Below, in pieces: positions 1 through 9,124 of a stretch of DNA of 64,000 nucleotides. This stretch comes from Streptomyces sp. NBC_01571 (GTDB lineage Bacteria; Actinomycetota; Actinomycetes; Streptomycetales; Streptomycetaceae), in NCBI RefSeq assembly GCF_026339875.1, contig NZ_JAPEPZ010000001.1:6448001-6512000 (forward strand), written 5' to 3'. The position numbers and the translations under genes are program-made. Every line of letters begins with the position of its first letter. The first letter of the stretch is position 1. The notes below the pieces were generated by a model. The model did not search any database. It saw only the letters and a program-made list of their open reading frames with translations, and was not told the origin of the DNA.

Positions 1-551
1 ATCGCGGCCATGGGCACGTTGACCAGGAAGACCGAGCCCCACCAGAAGTGGTCGAGCAGCCAGCCGCCGAGGATCGGGCCGAGCGGCAGGCCCAGCGCGG
101 AGGCGGCGGAGACCGCGCCGACGGCCTTGGTGCGTTCTTCGGGTCCGAACAGCGACGGCAGGACGGCCATCGCGAGCGGCATCACGAGCGCGCCGCCGAC
201 CCCCATCAGCGCGCGGGCGACGATCAGCGGGGCGACGTCGTCGACCAGCGCGCCCACCAGGGAGCCGGCCAGGAAGATGCCGAGGCCGGTGATGAGCATC
301 CGGCGCCGTCCGAAGCGGTCGCCCAGCAGGCCCGCCGGCAGCATCAGCGCGGCGAAGACGACGACGTAGGCGTCCGCCATCCACTGCTGTTCGCCCGTGC
401 TCGCGTCCAGGTCACGGGCCATCGTCGGCAGCGCCACATTGAGGATCGTCATGTCGAAGCCGAGCACGAGCATGCTCGCGACCAGGGCCCCGAGGGCCCA
501 CCAGCGGCGGGGGTCGCGCCCCACGGCCTCGTTCTGAGTGAGAGTCACCAT
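1..551 (-). CDS. DHA2-family MFS efflux transporter, N-terminal part
   Basis: The first 183 residues of a 14-helix drug/proton antiporter (EmrB/QacA type); the gene runs off the left edge. Read from ATG at 551 the protein begins MVTLTQNEAV. Helix 1 (about residues 19-42) ends in FDMTILNVALP, a family hallmark. The motif-A loop LLGDRFGRRRML lies at residues 75-86 and an antiporter motif-C stretch, GLPLGPILGG, at 154-163. A 15-bp inverted repeat lies directly before the start, so a local repressor, commonly TetR type in this family, is likely but is not in view. The substrate cannot be predicted. Confidence 0.88.
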   Translation of the reverse strand, partial: MVTLTQNEAVGRDPRRWWALGALVASMLVLGFDMTILNVALPTMARDLDASTGEQQWMADAYVVVFAALMLPAGLLGDRFGRRRMLITGLGIFLAGSLVGALVDDVAPLIVARALMGVGGALVMPLAMAVLPSLFGPEERTKAVGAVSAASALGLPLGPILGGWLLDHFWWGSVFLVNVPMAA

Positions 552-555
552 GAAA

Positions 556-570
556 TGAGAGTAGCTCTCA
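556..570. promoter_or_regulatory. inverted-repeat operator before the efflux gene
   Basis: TGAGAG-TAG-CTCTCA, a perfect 6-bp inverted repeat with a 3-base spacer, lies 5 bases upstream of the efflux-pump ATG. A bound repressor there would block initiation. No regulator gene lies to its right, so the regulator is outside the window or elsewhere. That it is an operator is inference from position and symmetry. Confidence 0.4.
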
Positions 571-642
571 AAAGATGGCTACCGTCAATAAGGTGTACCT
601 GTCGGGTTGTCGCGATGCCGCGGGGTGTTCCGGGCACGGCAA

Positions 643-670
643 AGGGCCGCGGCTCGTGAGCCGCGGCCCT
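643..670 (-). terminator. terminator of the hemolysin III gene
   Basis: A perfect 13-bp stem (AGGGCCGCGGCTC / GAGCCGCGGCCCT) with a very short loop lies 44 bases past the stop of the PAQR gene. There is no U-tract, as is usual for Streptomyces hairpin terminators. Confidence 0.6.
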
Positions 671-713
671 GGGGAGGCCGGAAGGGTGCCGGGAAGAGCC
701 CGGCTCGTGGGGG

Positions 714-1439
714 TCAGCCGTGCTGGTAGGCCACCAGCGAGATGCCCACGTAGTGCACGACGAACGCCGCGAGGGTGAGGGAGTGGAAGACCTCGTGGAA
801 GCCGAACCAGTGGGGGGAGGGGTTGGGGCGCTTGATCCCGTAGATCACTCCGCCCGCGCTGTAGAGCAGGCCGCCGACGATCACCAGGACGAGAACGGCG
901 ATCCCGCCCGTCCGCATGAAGTCCGGGAGGAAGAAGACGGCGGCCCAGCCCATCGCGATGTAGCAGGGGGTGTAGAGCCAGCGGGGCGCGCCGACCCAGA
1001 AGACCCGGAAGACGATGCCGGCCGCCGCGGCGCCCCAGATGCCCCACAGGAGCCACTGCCCCTTGGCCTCCGGGAGCAGCAGCATCGTCAGCGGCGTGTA
1101 GGTGCCCGCGATGATCAGGAAGATGTTGGCGTGGTCGAGTCTGCGCAGCACGCCGTCCATGCGCGGGCTCCAGTTGCCGCGGTGGTAGAGCGCGCTGACC
1201 CCGAACAGCAGGCAGGCGGTCAGGACGAAGATTCCGCAGGCGATGCGGCCGCGGGTCGAGCTCGCGAGGGCGGTGAGCACCAGGCCGGAGATCAGGACGG
1301 CCGGGAACATGCCGAGGTGCAGCCAGCCGCGGAGCTTGGGCTTGACCGGATGTGATTCCGGCTGCGACAGGGGTGGCGCTACGGGGCCGCGGCCTGCGGC
1401 CGGCGAGTCCGTGGGCGCGTCGGGGACGGGCGCAGTCAT
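714..1439 (-). CDS. hemolysin III / PAQR family membrane protein
   Basis: A seven-helix integral membrane protein of 241 aa in the PAQR/TrhA (YqfA) family. After a disordered first 35 residues, membrane segments fill the rest. Family signatures are SALYHR (82-87), LDHANIFLIIAGTYTP (101-116) and the C-terminal PHWFGFHEVFHSL block. The conserved Asp and His residues in these blocks are the expected metal site. PAQR proteins are linked to membrane-lipid homeostasis; the haemolysin name is historical. It is monocistronic with its own terminator, and an 18-bp near-palindrome overlaps its likely promoter. The biochemical activity is not known. Confidence 0.9.
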   Translation of the reverse strand: MTAPVPDAPTDSPAAGRGPVAPPLSQPESHPVKPKLRGWLHLGMFPAVLISGLVLTALASSTRGRIACGIFVLTACLLFGVSALYHRGNWSPRMDGVLRRLDHANIFLIIAGTYTPLTMLLLPEAKGQWLLWGIWGAAAAGIVFRVFWVGAPRWLYTPCYIAMGWAAVFFLPDFMRTGGIAVLVLVIVGGLLYSAGGVIYGIKRPNPSPHWFGFHEVFHSLTLAAFVVHYVGISLVAYQHG

Positions 1440-1772
1440 ACGCCGAATCGTACCTACGGAACCGTAAGTTACGTATCAGTACGGCGCGCCGACCGGTCAA
1501 GAACAGCCATCTTCTCACGCTCCTGACCTGCTGCGGCGTCCAGGCAAAAAATCCTTCAGCTGAACCCCGCATGGACGCAAAGAAGCGCGGGTACGCGTGG
1601 CGATGCTCACGCCGCTCAGGTGTGAGGCCCTCTGGACATATGGGCGAATGCGTCGGATGATCAAATGAGTGCGGTCGGCACCGGATGAGCGCCAGGGTTC
1701 CCTCACCGTGAAGCATCCGGGTCGCAGCCCCCAAGGGGCACAACAAACAAAACCCCTCATCTAGGAGCAATC
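1440..1772 (+). other. intergenic region with structured pckG leader
   Basis: 333 bases between the divergent PAQR gene and pckG. Besides the palindrome at 1452-1469, two hairpins precede pckG: CCGGATG (1681-1687) pairs with CATCCGG (1714-1720) around AGGG/CCCT, and GCCCC (1727-1731) pairs with GGGGC (1735-1739). An A-rich stretch and AGGAG (1763-1767) then lead to the GTG. I recognise no known riboswitch. Confidence 0.35.
1452..1469. promoter_or_regulatory. 18-bp near-palindrome upstream of the hemolysin III gene
   Basis: ACCTACGG-AA-CCGTAAGT matches its reverse complement at 7 of 8 arm positions. It lies 13-30 bases upstream of the PAQR start codon, where a promoter or leader would be. TACGGN2CCGTA dyads are typical TetR-type operators in actinomycetes. 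The binding protein is not identifiable here. Confidence 0.42.
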
Positions 1773-3596
1773 GTGGCGCGCGACATCGCGGCTCCCTCCA
1801 CCGTTCCCACCCAGCACAAGGACCTGATCTCGTGGGTCAACGAGATCGCCGAACTGACGCAGCCGGACAGCGTGGTCTGGTGTGACGGATCCGAGGCCGA
1901 GTACGAGCGGCTGAGCGAGGAGCTCGTGCGGAAGGGCACCTTCAAGAAGCTCGACCCGATCAAGCGCCCCAATTCCTACTACGCCGCTTCCGACCCGACC
2001 GATGTCGCGCGGGTCGAGGACCGGACGTTCATCTGCTCCGAGAAGGAGGAGGACGCGGGCCCGACCAACCACTGGAAGGCCCCCGCCGAGATGCGGGAGA
2101 TCTTCAGCGGCGAGCAGGGCGTCTTCCGCGGCTCGATGAAGGGCCGGACGATGTACGTCGTCCCGTTCTGCATGGGCCCTCTCGGCTCCGACCTCTCCGC
2201 GATCGGCGTGGAGATCACCGACTTCGCCTACGTCGCCGTCTCCATGCGCACCATGACCCGCATGGGACGGCCCGTCCTGGACGAGCTCGGCACCGACGGC
2301 TTCTTCGTGCGTGCCGTGCACACGCTCGGGGCGCCGCTCGCCGAGGGCGAAGCCGACGTGCCGTGGCCGTGCAACTCCACGAAGTACATCTCGCACTTCC
2401 CGGAGACCCGCGAGATCTGGTCGTACGGCTCGGGCTACGGCGGCAACGCGCTGCTCGGCAAGAAGTGCTACGCCCTGCGCATAGCCTCCGTCATGGCACG
2501 GGACGAGGGCTGGCTCGCCGAGCACATGCTCATCCTGAAGCTGACCCCGCCGCAGGGCGGGTCCAAGTACGTCGCCGCGGCCTTCCCGAGCGCGTGCGGC
2601 AAGACCAACCTCGCCATGCTGGAGCCCACGGTCTCCGGGTGGACGGTCGAGACCATCGGTGACGACATCGCCTGGATGCGGTTCGGCGAGGACGGCCGGC
2701 TGTACGCGATCAACCCCGAGGCCGGCTTCTTCGGCGTCGCGCCCGGCACCGGCGAGCACACCAACGCCAACGCGATGAAGACGCTCTGGGGCAACTCGGT
2801 CTTCACCAACGTCGCTCTGACCGACGACAACGACATCTGGTGGGAGGGGATGACGGAGGAGACTCCCGCCCACCTCACCGACTGGAAGGGCAACGACTGG
2901 ACGCCGGAGTCCGGCACCCCGGCCGCCCACCCCAACGCCCGCTTCACCGTCCCCGCGGACCAGTGCCCGATCATCGCGCCCGAGTGGGAGGACCCCAAGG
3001 GCGTGCCGATCTCGGCGATCCTCTTCGGCGGACGCCGCGCCACGGCCGTACCGCTGGTGACGGAGTCCTTCGACTGGAACCACGGTGTCTTCCTCGGCGC
3101 GAACGTCGCCTCCGAGAAGACCGCCGCCGCCGAGGGCAAGGTCGGTGAACTGCGCCGCGACCCGTTCGCGATGCTGCCGTTCTGCGGCTACAACATGGGC
3201 GACTACATGGGGCACTGGATCGACGTCGCCAAGGACAAGGACCAGGCGAAGCTCCCGAAGATCTACTACGTGAACTGGTTCCGCAAGAACGACGCGGGCA
3301 AGTTCGTGTGGCCGGGCTTCGGCGAGAACAGCCGTGTCCTGAAGTGGATCGTGGACCGCCTCGACGGTCGTGCCGAGGGCGTCGAGACCCCCATCGGCGT
3401 CCTGCCGGCCAAGGGCGCCCTGGACACCAAGGGGCTCGACCTCTCCGAGTCGGACCTCGACTTCCTGCTCACCGTCGACAAGGAGGTGTGGCGCGAGGAG
3501 GCGGCGCTCGTGCCCGAGCACCTCAACACCTTCGGCGAGCACACCCCGAAGGAGCTGTGGGACGAATACCGGGCGCTGGTGCAGCGTCTCGGCTAG
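1773..3596 (+). CDS. pckG: phosphoenolpyruvate carboxykinase (GTP)
   Basis: Converts oxaloacetate plus GTP to phosphoenolpyruvate, CO2 and GDP; a cytosolic gluconeogenic enzyme needed for growth on organic and amino acids. The 607-aa length is normal for the GTP-dependent class. [10 protein letters not shown], near residues 270-279, is the class P-loop with its reactive cysteine. The blocks [10 protein letters not shown] and [17 protein letters not shown] are also diagnostic. The GTG start at 1773 has AGGAG six bases upstream. It is monocistronic, with a structured leader in front and a strong hairpin behind. Confidence 0.97.
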   Translation: MARDIAAPSTVPTQHKDLISWVNEIAELTQPDSVVWCDGSEAEYERLSEELVRKGTFKKLDPIKRPNSYYAASDPTDVARVEDRTFICSEKEEDAGPTNHWKAPAEMREIFSGEQGVFRGSMKGRTMYVVPFCMGPLGSDLSAIGVEITDFAYVAVSMRTMTRMGRPVLDELGTDGFFVRAVHTLGAPLAEGEADVPWPCNSTKYISHFPETREIWSYGSGYGGNALLGKKCYALRIASVMARDEGWLAEHMLILKLTPPQGGSKYVAAAFPSACGKTNLAMLEPTVSGWTVETIGDDIAWMRFGEDGRLYAINPEAGFFGVAPGTGEHTNANAMKTLWGNSVFTNVALTDDNDIWWEGMTEETPAHLTDWKGNDWTPESGTPAAHPNARFTVPADQCPIIAPEWEDPKGVPISAILFGGRRATAVPLVTESFDWNHGVFLGANVASEKTAAAEGKVGELRRDPFAMLPFCGYNMGDYMGHWIDVAKDKDQAKLPKIYYVNWFRKNDAGKFVWPGFGENSRVLKWIVDRLDGRAEGVETPIGVLPAKGALDTKGLDLSESDLDFLLTVDKEVWREEAALVPEHLNTFGEHTPKELWDEYRALVQRLG

Positions 3597-3739
3597 GTCG
3601 TGTCCGTCCCTTCCCGCCGGGCGCCGGCCGCCCGACGGGAGGAGACCGACGCGCCCTCGGCGCCCCCACCCACTCCGCGGCCGGCCGGACTTGCCCTGAC
3701 CTGCGACGTCGCCAGGGCCGGCCGCGGTGACAGCACCCC

Positions 3740-3775
3740 GCCGGGGCTCCGCACGACCGTGTGCGGGGCCCCGGC
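3740..3775. terminator. terminator between pckG and the convergent gene
   Basis: A 15-bp stem, GCCGGGGCTCCGCAC / GTGCGGGGCCCCGGC with one G-U pair, and a 6-base loop lie between the convergent genes ending at 3596 and 3815. It can serve both strands. Confidence 0.7.
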
Positions 3776-3814
3776 TTCCGGCCACCCCCGCACCCAGCCG
3801 GGCGACCGGGCCGG

Positions 3815-4423
3815 TCACTGCGAGCGGCCGCGGTCCTCCAGATAGCGCGTGTGCGTCTCCTGGCGTCGCGCCTCGGCCTCCCGCAGGACCGCCGCCAGCC
3901 GGTCGGCCTCCTCGTGCAGCAGGGTGAGCTGCCGCTCCAGATGCCGCTCCGGCGGCTCCGTGCCGGGCGTCAGCCGGGTCCACCACCGGGTTCGTACAAA
4001 GGTGTCGACGGACTCGGGAATGTCCTGCCGCACGGCACGGGACAGCGCGTGCACGCCCTCCGGGTCGCGCGCGAGGACCTCGGCGACCCAGCCGGGGTCC
4101 AGCAGGGCGGCCAGGAGCTCGCTCAGCTCGGTGAGCCGGCCCGCCGCCGCGGGCGGCAGCTCGACGCCGTCCAGGTACTCGCGCAGGGTGGCGAAGTCGG
4201 CCCGCAGCTCCTCCAGTTGAGCGGAGGGGTCGGGGAAGTCAGGGAGCGGCGGGCGCTCCGGAGGCGCGATCAGCGCGCCCGCGCCGTACAGACCCGCGAC
4301 GACGACGGGCCAGTACACGCCCGCCAGCCCCGTGAAGGTCAGCGCCAGCCCACCGAGCCCGCAGGCACTGCCGGTCAGGTTCTTCCGGGACTCCAGATAG
4401 CCCACGACCCTATTGGTAGCCAC
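3815..4423 (-). CDS. membrane-anchored coiled-coil protein of the TelA cassette
   Basis: 202 aa with no assignable family. Residues 18-52 are a hydrophobic hairpin (GSACGLGGLALTF... GLYGAGALI). A long charged helical region follows, with a Glu/Arg-rich coiled coil near 155-195. The GTG start overlaps the end of the VWA gene by 14 bases, so it is the last gene of the minus-strand cassette running from 8205. Co-expression suggests it belongs to the same envelope assembly. Its role is unknown. Confidence 0.7.
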   Translation of the reverse strand: MATNRVVGYLESRKNLTGSACGLGGLALTFTGLAGVYWPVVVAGLYGAGALIAPPERPPLPDFPDPSAQLEELRADFATLREYLDGVELPPAAAGRLTELSELLAALLDPGWVAEVLARDPEGVHALSRAVRQDIPESVDTFVRTRWWTRLTPGTEPPERHLERQLTLLHEEADRLAAVLREAEARRQETHTRYLEDRGRSQ

Positions 4424-5948
4424 GGATCTCCTCGAAGGCGCCGTCGAGCGAACCCTTGCGGGCGTCGAAGAGACGGCCGCCGGTCAGGTCGGCGATGTGC
4501 CCCAGCTCGTCACGGTCGGAGTCGCCGAAGAGGATCGGGAAGACGGGGATCTCCCGCTGCGCGCCGGGCAGCTTGCGGTAGAAGCCGCCGAAGTGCCCGG
4601 GACCCGAGCCCGTCGTGTTCTCGCCGTCGGTCATCAGCACGATCGACGTGAACGTGTCGTCGCCGGCCCCCAGATGCTCGTACGCCTTCTCCAGCGAGGT
4701 GTAGATCGCGGTGTCGCCCGAGGCACTGAGTGCCCGGGTGTCCGCCCGGATGCCGTCCAGCCCGGCCTCCGGGTCGGCGGGCCGCACCAGGTGTGTGCGG
4801 ACGCTCTTCACGTCCGATCCGAACGGCATCAGCGTCACCTCCTCGCGTTCGCGGAAATCGCCCGTCAGCGAGGTGAGCGACTTCTTCAGCCGGTCGAGCC
4901 GGCTGCCCCGCATCGAGCCGGAGGTGTCGAGGACGTACACGGTCCGGGAGGGCCGGCGGAGTTGGTTCTCGTACGAGTCGAGGAGCCGGTCGGCGACGGA
5001 CCGGCTGCCGGGGAAGGGGAGTTCGCGCCGTCGGCTCCTGTCGAGGCCGGCCGCCGGGGCGACGGAGGCGACCACCGGGCGGCGCAGCGTGCGCTCGGTG
5101 ATGAGCCGCTGGACGGCCGGGGTGCGCAGCGCCTCGGTGAGACGCCGGACGGTCTCCCGGGTGCCCTTGTCCGTGGCGGCGAGCGAGGAGAGCGGGTAGT
5201 CGGCGGTCACGACGCCGTCGCGCGGCCGGATGACCGTCAGGTCCTTCATCCCCTTGAGGACGGACTCGTAGTTGAGCAGGGCGTCCACGGTGCCGCGGCG
5301 CCGGTACGCGCTCGCCAGCCAGCCGGAGGAGCCCGAGGTCAGCTTCTGCCCCTTGAAGAAGTCCTTGAGACGCGGAGTCGCCTTGTCCACGTCCGCGTCG
5401 GTGAGCGCCGACTGCGCTCCGGACAGGCCCGAGGCGACCGAGATCAGGGTGGAGAAACCGGAGTTGGAGCGGGCCGGGTCGGTCATGCCGTACGTCAGCC
5501 GGCCGTCCGCCACCGCCTGCTCCACCTGCGGCCAGGTGACGTCGTCGGGCTTCCAGCCCAGGGCTCTCACGGTCGCCGGCTTCACCCCGATGGCCACCGG
5601 GCTCGACATGACCGGCGTCTCCGAGACGACCTTCCTCGCCGCCTCGGGCCGCAGCCGCAGATAGTCGTTGGACGACAGCCACAGCGCGTCGTAGGAGCCG
5701 TCCACCTTGCCGCGCGCGAGGAGGTCCACGGCGGCGAGGGTGCCCATATAGGTGGGGCGGACCGTGATGCCGGTGTCCTTGCGGACCTGCTCCAGCACCG
5801 GCCGCATGTCGCCGAGTTCGCTGGAGGCGAGGACGCGCAGAGTGCCCGGTTCGGGCGCGTTCTTCCCGGGCTGCCGCTCCTGCTGCGGATGTGACGTGCA
5901 GGCCGTCAACAGCGCGAGTACGGCGAGGGCGGTCAGTCGTGGTCTCAC
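4410..5948 (-). CDS. lipoprotein with solute-binding and VWA domains
   Basis: 512 aa. An N-terminal lipoprotein signal has lipobox LLTAC with Cys17. Residues about 35-310 are a periplasmic-binding-protein type II fold (GTLRVLASSELG..., TDPARSNSGFST). The C-terminal 190 residues are a von Willebrand A domain with an intact MIDAS: DTSGS, a downstream Thr and TDGE. The solute-binding plus VWA fusion sits outside the membrane. I chose GTG at 5948 because it overlaps the telA stop as GTGA and gives the signal peptide; the frame is open further upstream, but that part is antisense to nothing and lacks a signal. No ABC permease accompanies it, so a transport role is doubtful. Confidence 0.85.
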   Translation of the reverse strand: MRPRLTALAVLALLTACTSHPQQERQPGKNAPEPGTLRVLASSELGDMRPVLEQVRKDTGITVRPTYMGTLAAVDLLARGKVDGSYDALWLSSNDYLRLRPEAARKVVSETPVMSSPVAIGVKPATVRALGWKPDDVTWPQVEQAVADGRLTYGMTDPARSNSGFSTLISVASGLSGAQSALTDADVDKATPRLKDFFKGQKLTSGSSGWLASAYRRRGTVDALLNYESVLKGMKDLTVIRPRDGVVTADYPLSSLAATDKGTRETVRRLTEALRTPAVQRLITERTLRRPVVASVAPAAGLDRSRRRELPFPGSRSVADRLLDSYENQLRRPSRTVYVLDTSGSMRGSRLDRLKKSLTSLTGDFREREEVTLMPFGSDVKSVRTHLVRPADPEAGLDGIRADTRALSASGDTAIYTSLEKAYEHLGAGDDTFTSIVLMTDGENTTGSGPGHFGGFYRKLPGAQREIPVFPILFGDSDRDELGHIADLTGGRLFDARKGSLDGAFEEIRGYQ

Positions 5949-7117
5949 GCGGACCCTCCGTCCAGGGCGCCGCGCGACCTGCTGCGCTCCAGGTAGACGC
6001 TCGCCTGCTGGAGTTCCGAGGTCAGGGACTCCACGGTCGCCGCCATCGACTCGGTGGCCTGCGCCTTGTAGGTGTCGATGGCGTCGAGGGTGCGGTAGAT
6101 CTGCTGGAACGCGGTACGGAGGGTCTCCGCGCCGACGGCCGGGTCGGCGGCGATGCGCTGGATCTCGCCGCTCTGCGTGGCGAGCATCTCGGCGTTGCCG
6201 CGGATCAGTTCCTCCGTGGTGCCGCGCAACGCGTTGACCTGGTCGACGACCTTGCGCTGGTTGTCCAGGGCGGAGGCGAGCATCACGGAGATGCGCAGGG
6301 CGGAGACCGTGGTGGTGGCGGCGCGGTCGACGCCCTTGATGAGTTCGTCGTTGTTGCGCCGGACCACGTCCATGGCCAGATAGCCCTGCGCGCACACCGC
6401 GAGCTGGGTCAGCAGGTCCTGGTGCTTCTGGCGCACCGGGAAGAGGACGTCGGAGCGGAGGGTGTCGGCCTGCGTGGGGTCGGCGGCGTCGATGCCCGCG
6501 ATGTGCTCCTCGACGGCCGTGTCCAGGGCCTGGGTCAGCACCACGTACTCCTGGAGCTTGCCCATCGTCTCCCAGAGCCGGACCCGCTCGGTCTGCAACG
6601 CCGCGTTGTCACGCCGCAGTTCGTCCTGACCGCCGCGCAGGGAGCCCACGATCTTGTTCAGAGTGGCGTGTGAGGAGGCGTACTTGGCGACGTGGTCGCG
6701 CAACCTGTTGCCGCCCGGCAGCCGCGACAGGAGCTTGCGCCCCTTGCTCGCGGGCAGGTCGCGCGGGTCCAGGTCCTCCACCACGCGCCGGAGTTCGACG
6801 AGCGAGCCCGCGACGTGCGACTGCGCGTCCTCGCCCTTCGAGGGCAGGCTGCGCAGGGTGCGCTCCAGCATGCGGTTGGACTGCGCGGCGGCTCCCCGCA
6901 TCTCGCTCGCGCCCAGTCCCGCGATCTCTCCGACCTTGCCCGCGAACTCGGGTGAACGGGCGTCCAGCGAGGCGAGTCCGCCGATGTACTCCGCGGCCCG
7001 GCGCGCCATCTCGTCCTGCACGGACGGATCGACGGGGACGAGCCCGCCGGCCTTCTCGCGCGGCACGGGCGCGACGGCCTCGGGCGGCGTGAGGGTGAAC
7101 GTGTCCTCGATGCTCAT
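5945..7117 (-). CDS. TelA-like toxic anion resistance protein
   Basis: 390 aa, cytosolic, almost wholly alpha-helical, matching the TelA/KlaA family (toxic anion resistance, PF05816) by layout and by the central stretch NKIVGSLRGGQDELRRDNAAL and MGKLQEYVVLTQALD. Family members are linked to tellurite and nisin tolerance, but their molecular role is unresolved. It overlaps the upstream solute-binding gene (ATGA) and the downstream VWA gene (GTGA), so the cassette is translationally coupled. No ter genes are adjacent. Confidence 0.88.
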   Translation of the reverse strand: MSIEDTFTLTPPEAVAPVPREKAGGLVPVDPSVQDEMARRAAEYIGGLASLDARSPEFAGKVGEIAGLGASEMRGAAAQSNRMLERTLRSLPSKGEDAQSHVAGSLVELRRVVEDLDPRDLPASKGRKLLSRLPGGNRLRDHVAKYASSHATLNKIVGSLRGGQDELRRDNAALQTERVRLWETMGKLQEYVVLTQALDTAVEEHIAGIDAADPTQADTLRSDVLFPVRQKHQDLLTQLAVCAQGYLAMDVVRRNNDELIKGVDRAATTTVSALRISVMLASALDNQRKVVDQVNALRGTTEELIRGNAEMLATQSGEIQRIAADPAVGAETLRTAFQQIYRTLDAIDTYKAQATESMAATVESLTSELQQASVYLERSRSRGALDGGSA

Positions 7118-8205
7118 GATGTGCTTCCCCCCTGGCCCTTCGCCCGGCGTGCCATCTCGTGCAATACCGCGGAGGCGGGCACGGGCGCCTGCCGGACGCC
7201 GGTCAGTTTCTGGTTGAGATAGGTGGCGTGGGCGGCGGTCGCCGCCGTGAACTCCGCGCTCGCGCCCTGCGGCCGGAACCCGTGCCTGACGGCCAGCCTG
7301 CGCAGAACCGGGTCGCTGCTGAGGAGTTCACCGAGCGCGCGGCCGGCCTCCGTCAGCGGTACGACCGTGTGGTCGCTGTTCGCGGTGGTGTCCGGGTACA
7401 GGACCGTGAGGTCACCGACGTCCTGGCCCTGGGCGAGCAGCGAGGCGACCTGGGACTCGTACACGAGCACGAGCGGGTTTCCGGCCCCGCTGACGAAGTC
7501 CCGGAACGCGGCGTCCGTGCTGGTCTGCTGGGCGCCCTGGACGCTGATGAGCTTGCGCATGAGGGGCGCGGTGCGGGTGATGGCGGCGGTGTCCGCGGCG
7601 ACCCGGCCGCCGTCGGCGACGTACGAGGCGGCGGCGAGGTAGAGCGCGCCGGAGTTGGAGGTGGCGGGGTCGGTGGTGGCGATGTACAGCGTGCCCGTCA
7701 GCTCGCCGTGCGCGCCGGCCCCCTTGAGCTGTTGCCAGGTCCGGTCGTACTCGGCGGCCTTGAGGTAGGCGGCCATCCTGAGCGTGCCGGAGCCCTTGCC
7801 GACCGTCGCGAGCCCGTTCGCCGCCAGCACCTCGGCGGCGCTGCGGTGGGCGACGACCACGAGGGGCGAGTAGAAGGGGCGCGGCAGCGGCTGCCGCGCG
7901 TGGTACTTGGCTGCGAGCTCGTCGGCCGGGGCCTGGCTCGCGGGGAAGGCGAAGTCGTACCCCTTGAGGTCCAGGCCCTCCATGGCCCAGGACCCGGAGG
8001 TCTCCGTCTTCACGGTGTAGCCCTTGGCGGCGAGGGCCTTCACCACGTCGGGGTCGGCGAAGAACTCCGCCTTCTCCGAACCGATCACTCCGTGCACGGT
8101 CTTCGTTGCCGTGCCCGTGTCCTGACCTTCGCGGCCCGCTACGACGGCTGCTGCCACGCCGCCGATCAGCAGGACCGCCAGGACGATTCCCACGATGCGT
8201 CTCAC
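7114..8205 (-). CDS. membrane-anchored solute-binding-like protein
   Basis: 363 aa from GTG at 8205. A single uncleaved-looking transmembrane segment (residues 3-26, RRIVGIVLAVLLIGG) is followed by a type II periplasmic-binding fold. The stretch TDPATSNSGALYLAA matches the equivalent motif TDPARSNSGFST in the VWA lipoprotein, so the two genes are distant paralogues. It is first in the TelA cassette and overlaps telA by ATGA. A longer N-terminus (start 8286) would add residues with no membrane signal; I rejected it. The ligand is unknown. Confidence 0.8.
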   Translation of the reverse strand: MRRIVGIVLAVLLIGGVAAAVVAGREGQDTGTATKTVHGVIGSEKAEFFADPDVVKALAAKGYTVKTETSGSWAMEGLDLKGYDFAFPASQAPADELAAKYHARQPLPRPFYSPLVVVAHRSAAEVLAANGLATVGKGSGTLRMAAYLKAAEYDRTWQQLKGAGAHGELTGTLYIATTDPATSNSGALYLAAASYVADGGRVAADTAAITRTAPLMRKLISVQGAQQTSTDAAFRDFVSGAGNPLVLVYESQVASLLAQGQDVGDLTVLYPDTTANSDHTVVPLTEAGRALGELLSSDPVLRRLAVRHGFRPQGASAEFTAATAAHATYLNQKLTGVRQAPVPASAVLHEMARRAKGQGGSTS

Positions 8206-8317
8206 ACCGAGGAGAGTGCTCCCGGAATCCAACGTTCCCGGAGGCACCGGGTGAACGGGGAGTGACCGACCTATCCCGGTATGCAACCGGAAGGGCCGCC
8301 TCCCGTGGTGCGGCCCG

Positions 8318-9022
8318 TCACCAGGGGACGTTGCCCGACGCCTCGACGAACGCGCAGGTGGGCGCGTCGGCTCCGGCGGCGGCCGTGGCGACGACGATCT
8401 CGGCGCCCTGCTCGACGCTCAGTGTCCCGGCGTGGCCGTTGAGGTCGGTCGCGGTGAAGCCGGGAGTCACGGCGCTGATCCGGATCTCCGGGAACGACTT
8501 GGCGTACAGCACCGTCAGCATGTTCAGTGCCGCCTTGGAGGAGTTGTAGGCGAGCAGCGGCACCCAGGTCGGCAGCAGCGTGGTGCTGTCCGGCAGGGAG
8601 TTGACGGTGAGGGAGCCCAGGGCGCTGGTGACGTTCACGACGACCGGGTCCGCGGCCTTCCGCAGCAGCGGGAGGAAGGCGTGCACGGTGCGGACGACAC
8701 CGAAGACGTTGGTGTCGTAGACGCGTTGGACGTCGGCGGCGGTGAACTCCTCGACGGGTTTGGCGGGTTGGTTGATTCCCGCGTTGTTGACGAGGACGTC
8801 CACATGTCCGGCCTCCTCACGCACACGGTCCGCGGCGGCCCGCACGGACCCGTCGTCGGTGACGTCGAGCAGCAGCGGCCGGGCGCCCAGCGCGTCGGCG
8901 GCCCGCCGGCCCCGGTCGGCGTCGCGGGCGCCGAGGTACACGGTGTGGCCCCGCTCGACGAGTCGGCGGGCGGTCTCGAATCCGATGCCCTTGTTGGCTC
9001 CGGTGATCACGGTGATGGTCAT
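8318..9022 (-). CDS. SDR family oxidoreductase
   Basis: 234 aa classical short-chain dehydrogenase/reductase. It has the Rossmann motif TGANKGIG at residues 8-15, NNAG near 83, and a catalytic YNSSK with Ser upstream. Start ATG 9022 gives MTITVITGANKG, the normal N-terminus; the much longer open frame upstream overlaps the divergent XRE gene and is a shadow. The substrate is unknown. The divergent regulator 102 bases away probably controls it, a common actinomycete SDR/XRE arrangement. Confidence 0.92.
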   Translation of the reverse strand: MTITVITGANKGIGFETARRLVERGHTVYLGARDADRGRRAADALGARPLLLDVTDDGSVRAAADRVREEAGHVDVLVNNAGINQPAKPVEEFTAADVQRVYDTNVFGVVRTVHAFLPLLRKAADPVVVNVTSALGSLTVNSLPDSTTLLPTWVPLLAYNSSKAALNMLTVLYAKSFPEIRISAVTPGFTATDLNGHAGTLSVEQGAEIVVATAAAGADAPTCAFVEASGNVPW

Positions 9023-9124
9023 GACTCCACTGTGCGCGCGGTCCGGGCGCGCGGGCAGGGCCCCCGACATCGGGGGGTCCGGCAGTACCAGGCTGCGCGG
9101 TCCGCGGGGGAGCACCATGGAGGG

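Noticed and set aside
1761..3986. A 741-codon open frame antisense to pckG
   Set aside because: It mirrors a strongly conserved PEP carboxykinase gene; high-GC codon use opens antisense frames.
5949..6395. Upstream extension of the VWA lipoprotein frame
   Set aside because: It overlaps telA and would hide the lipoprotein signal; GTG 5948 gives a lipobox and the GTGA overlap.
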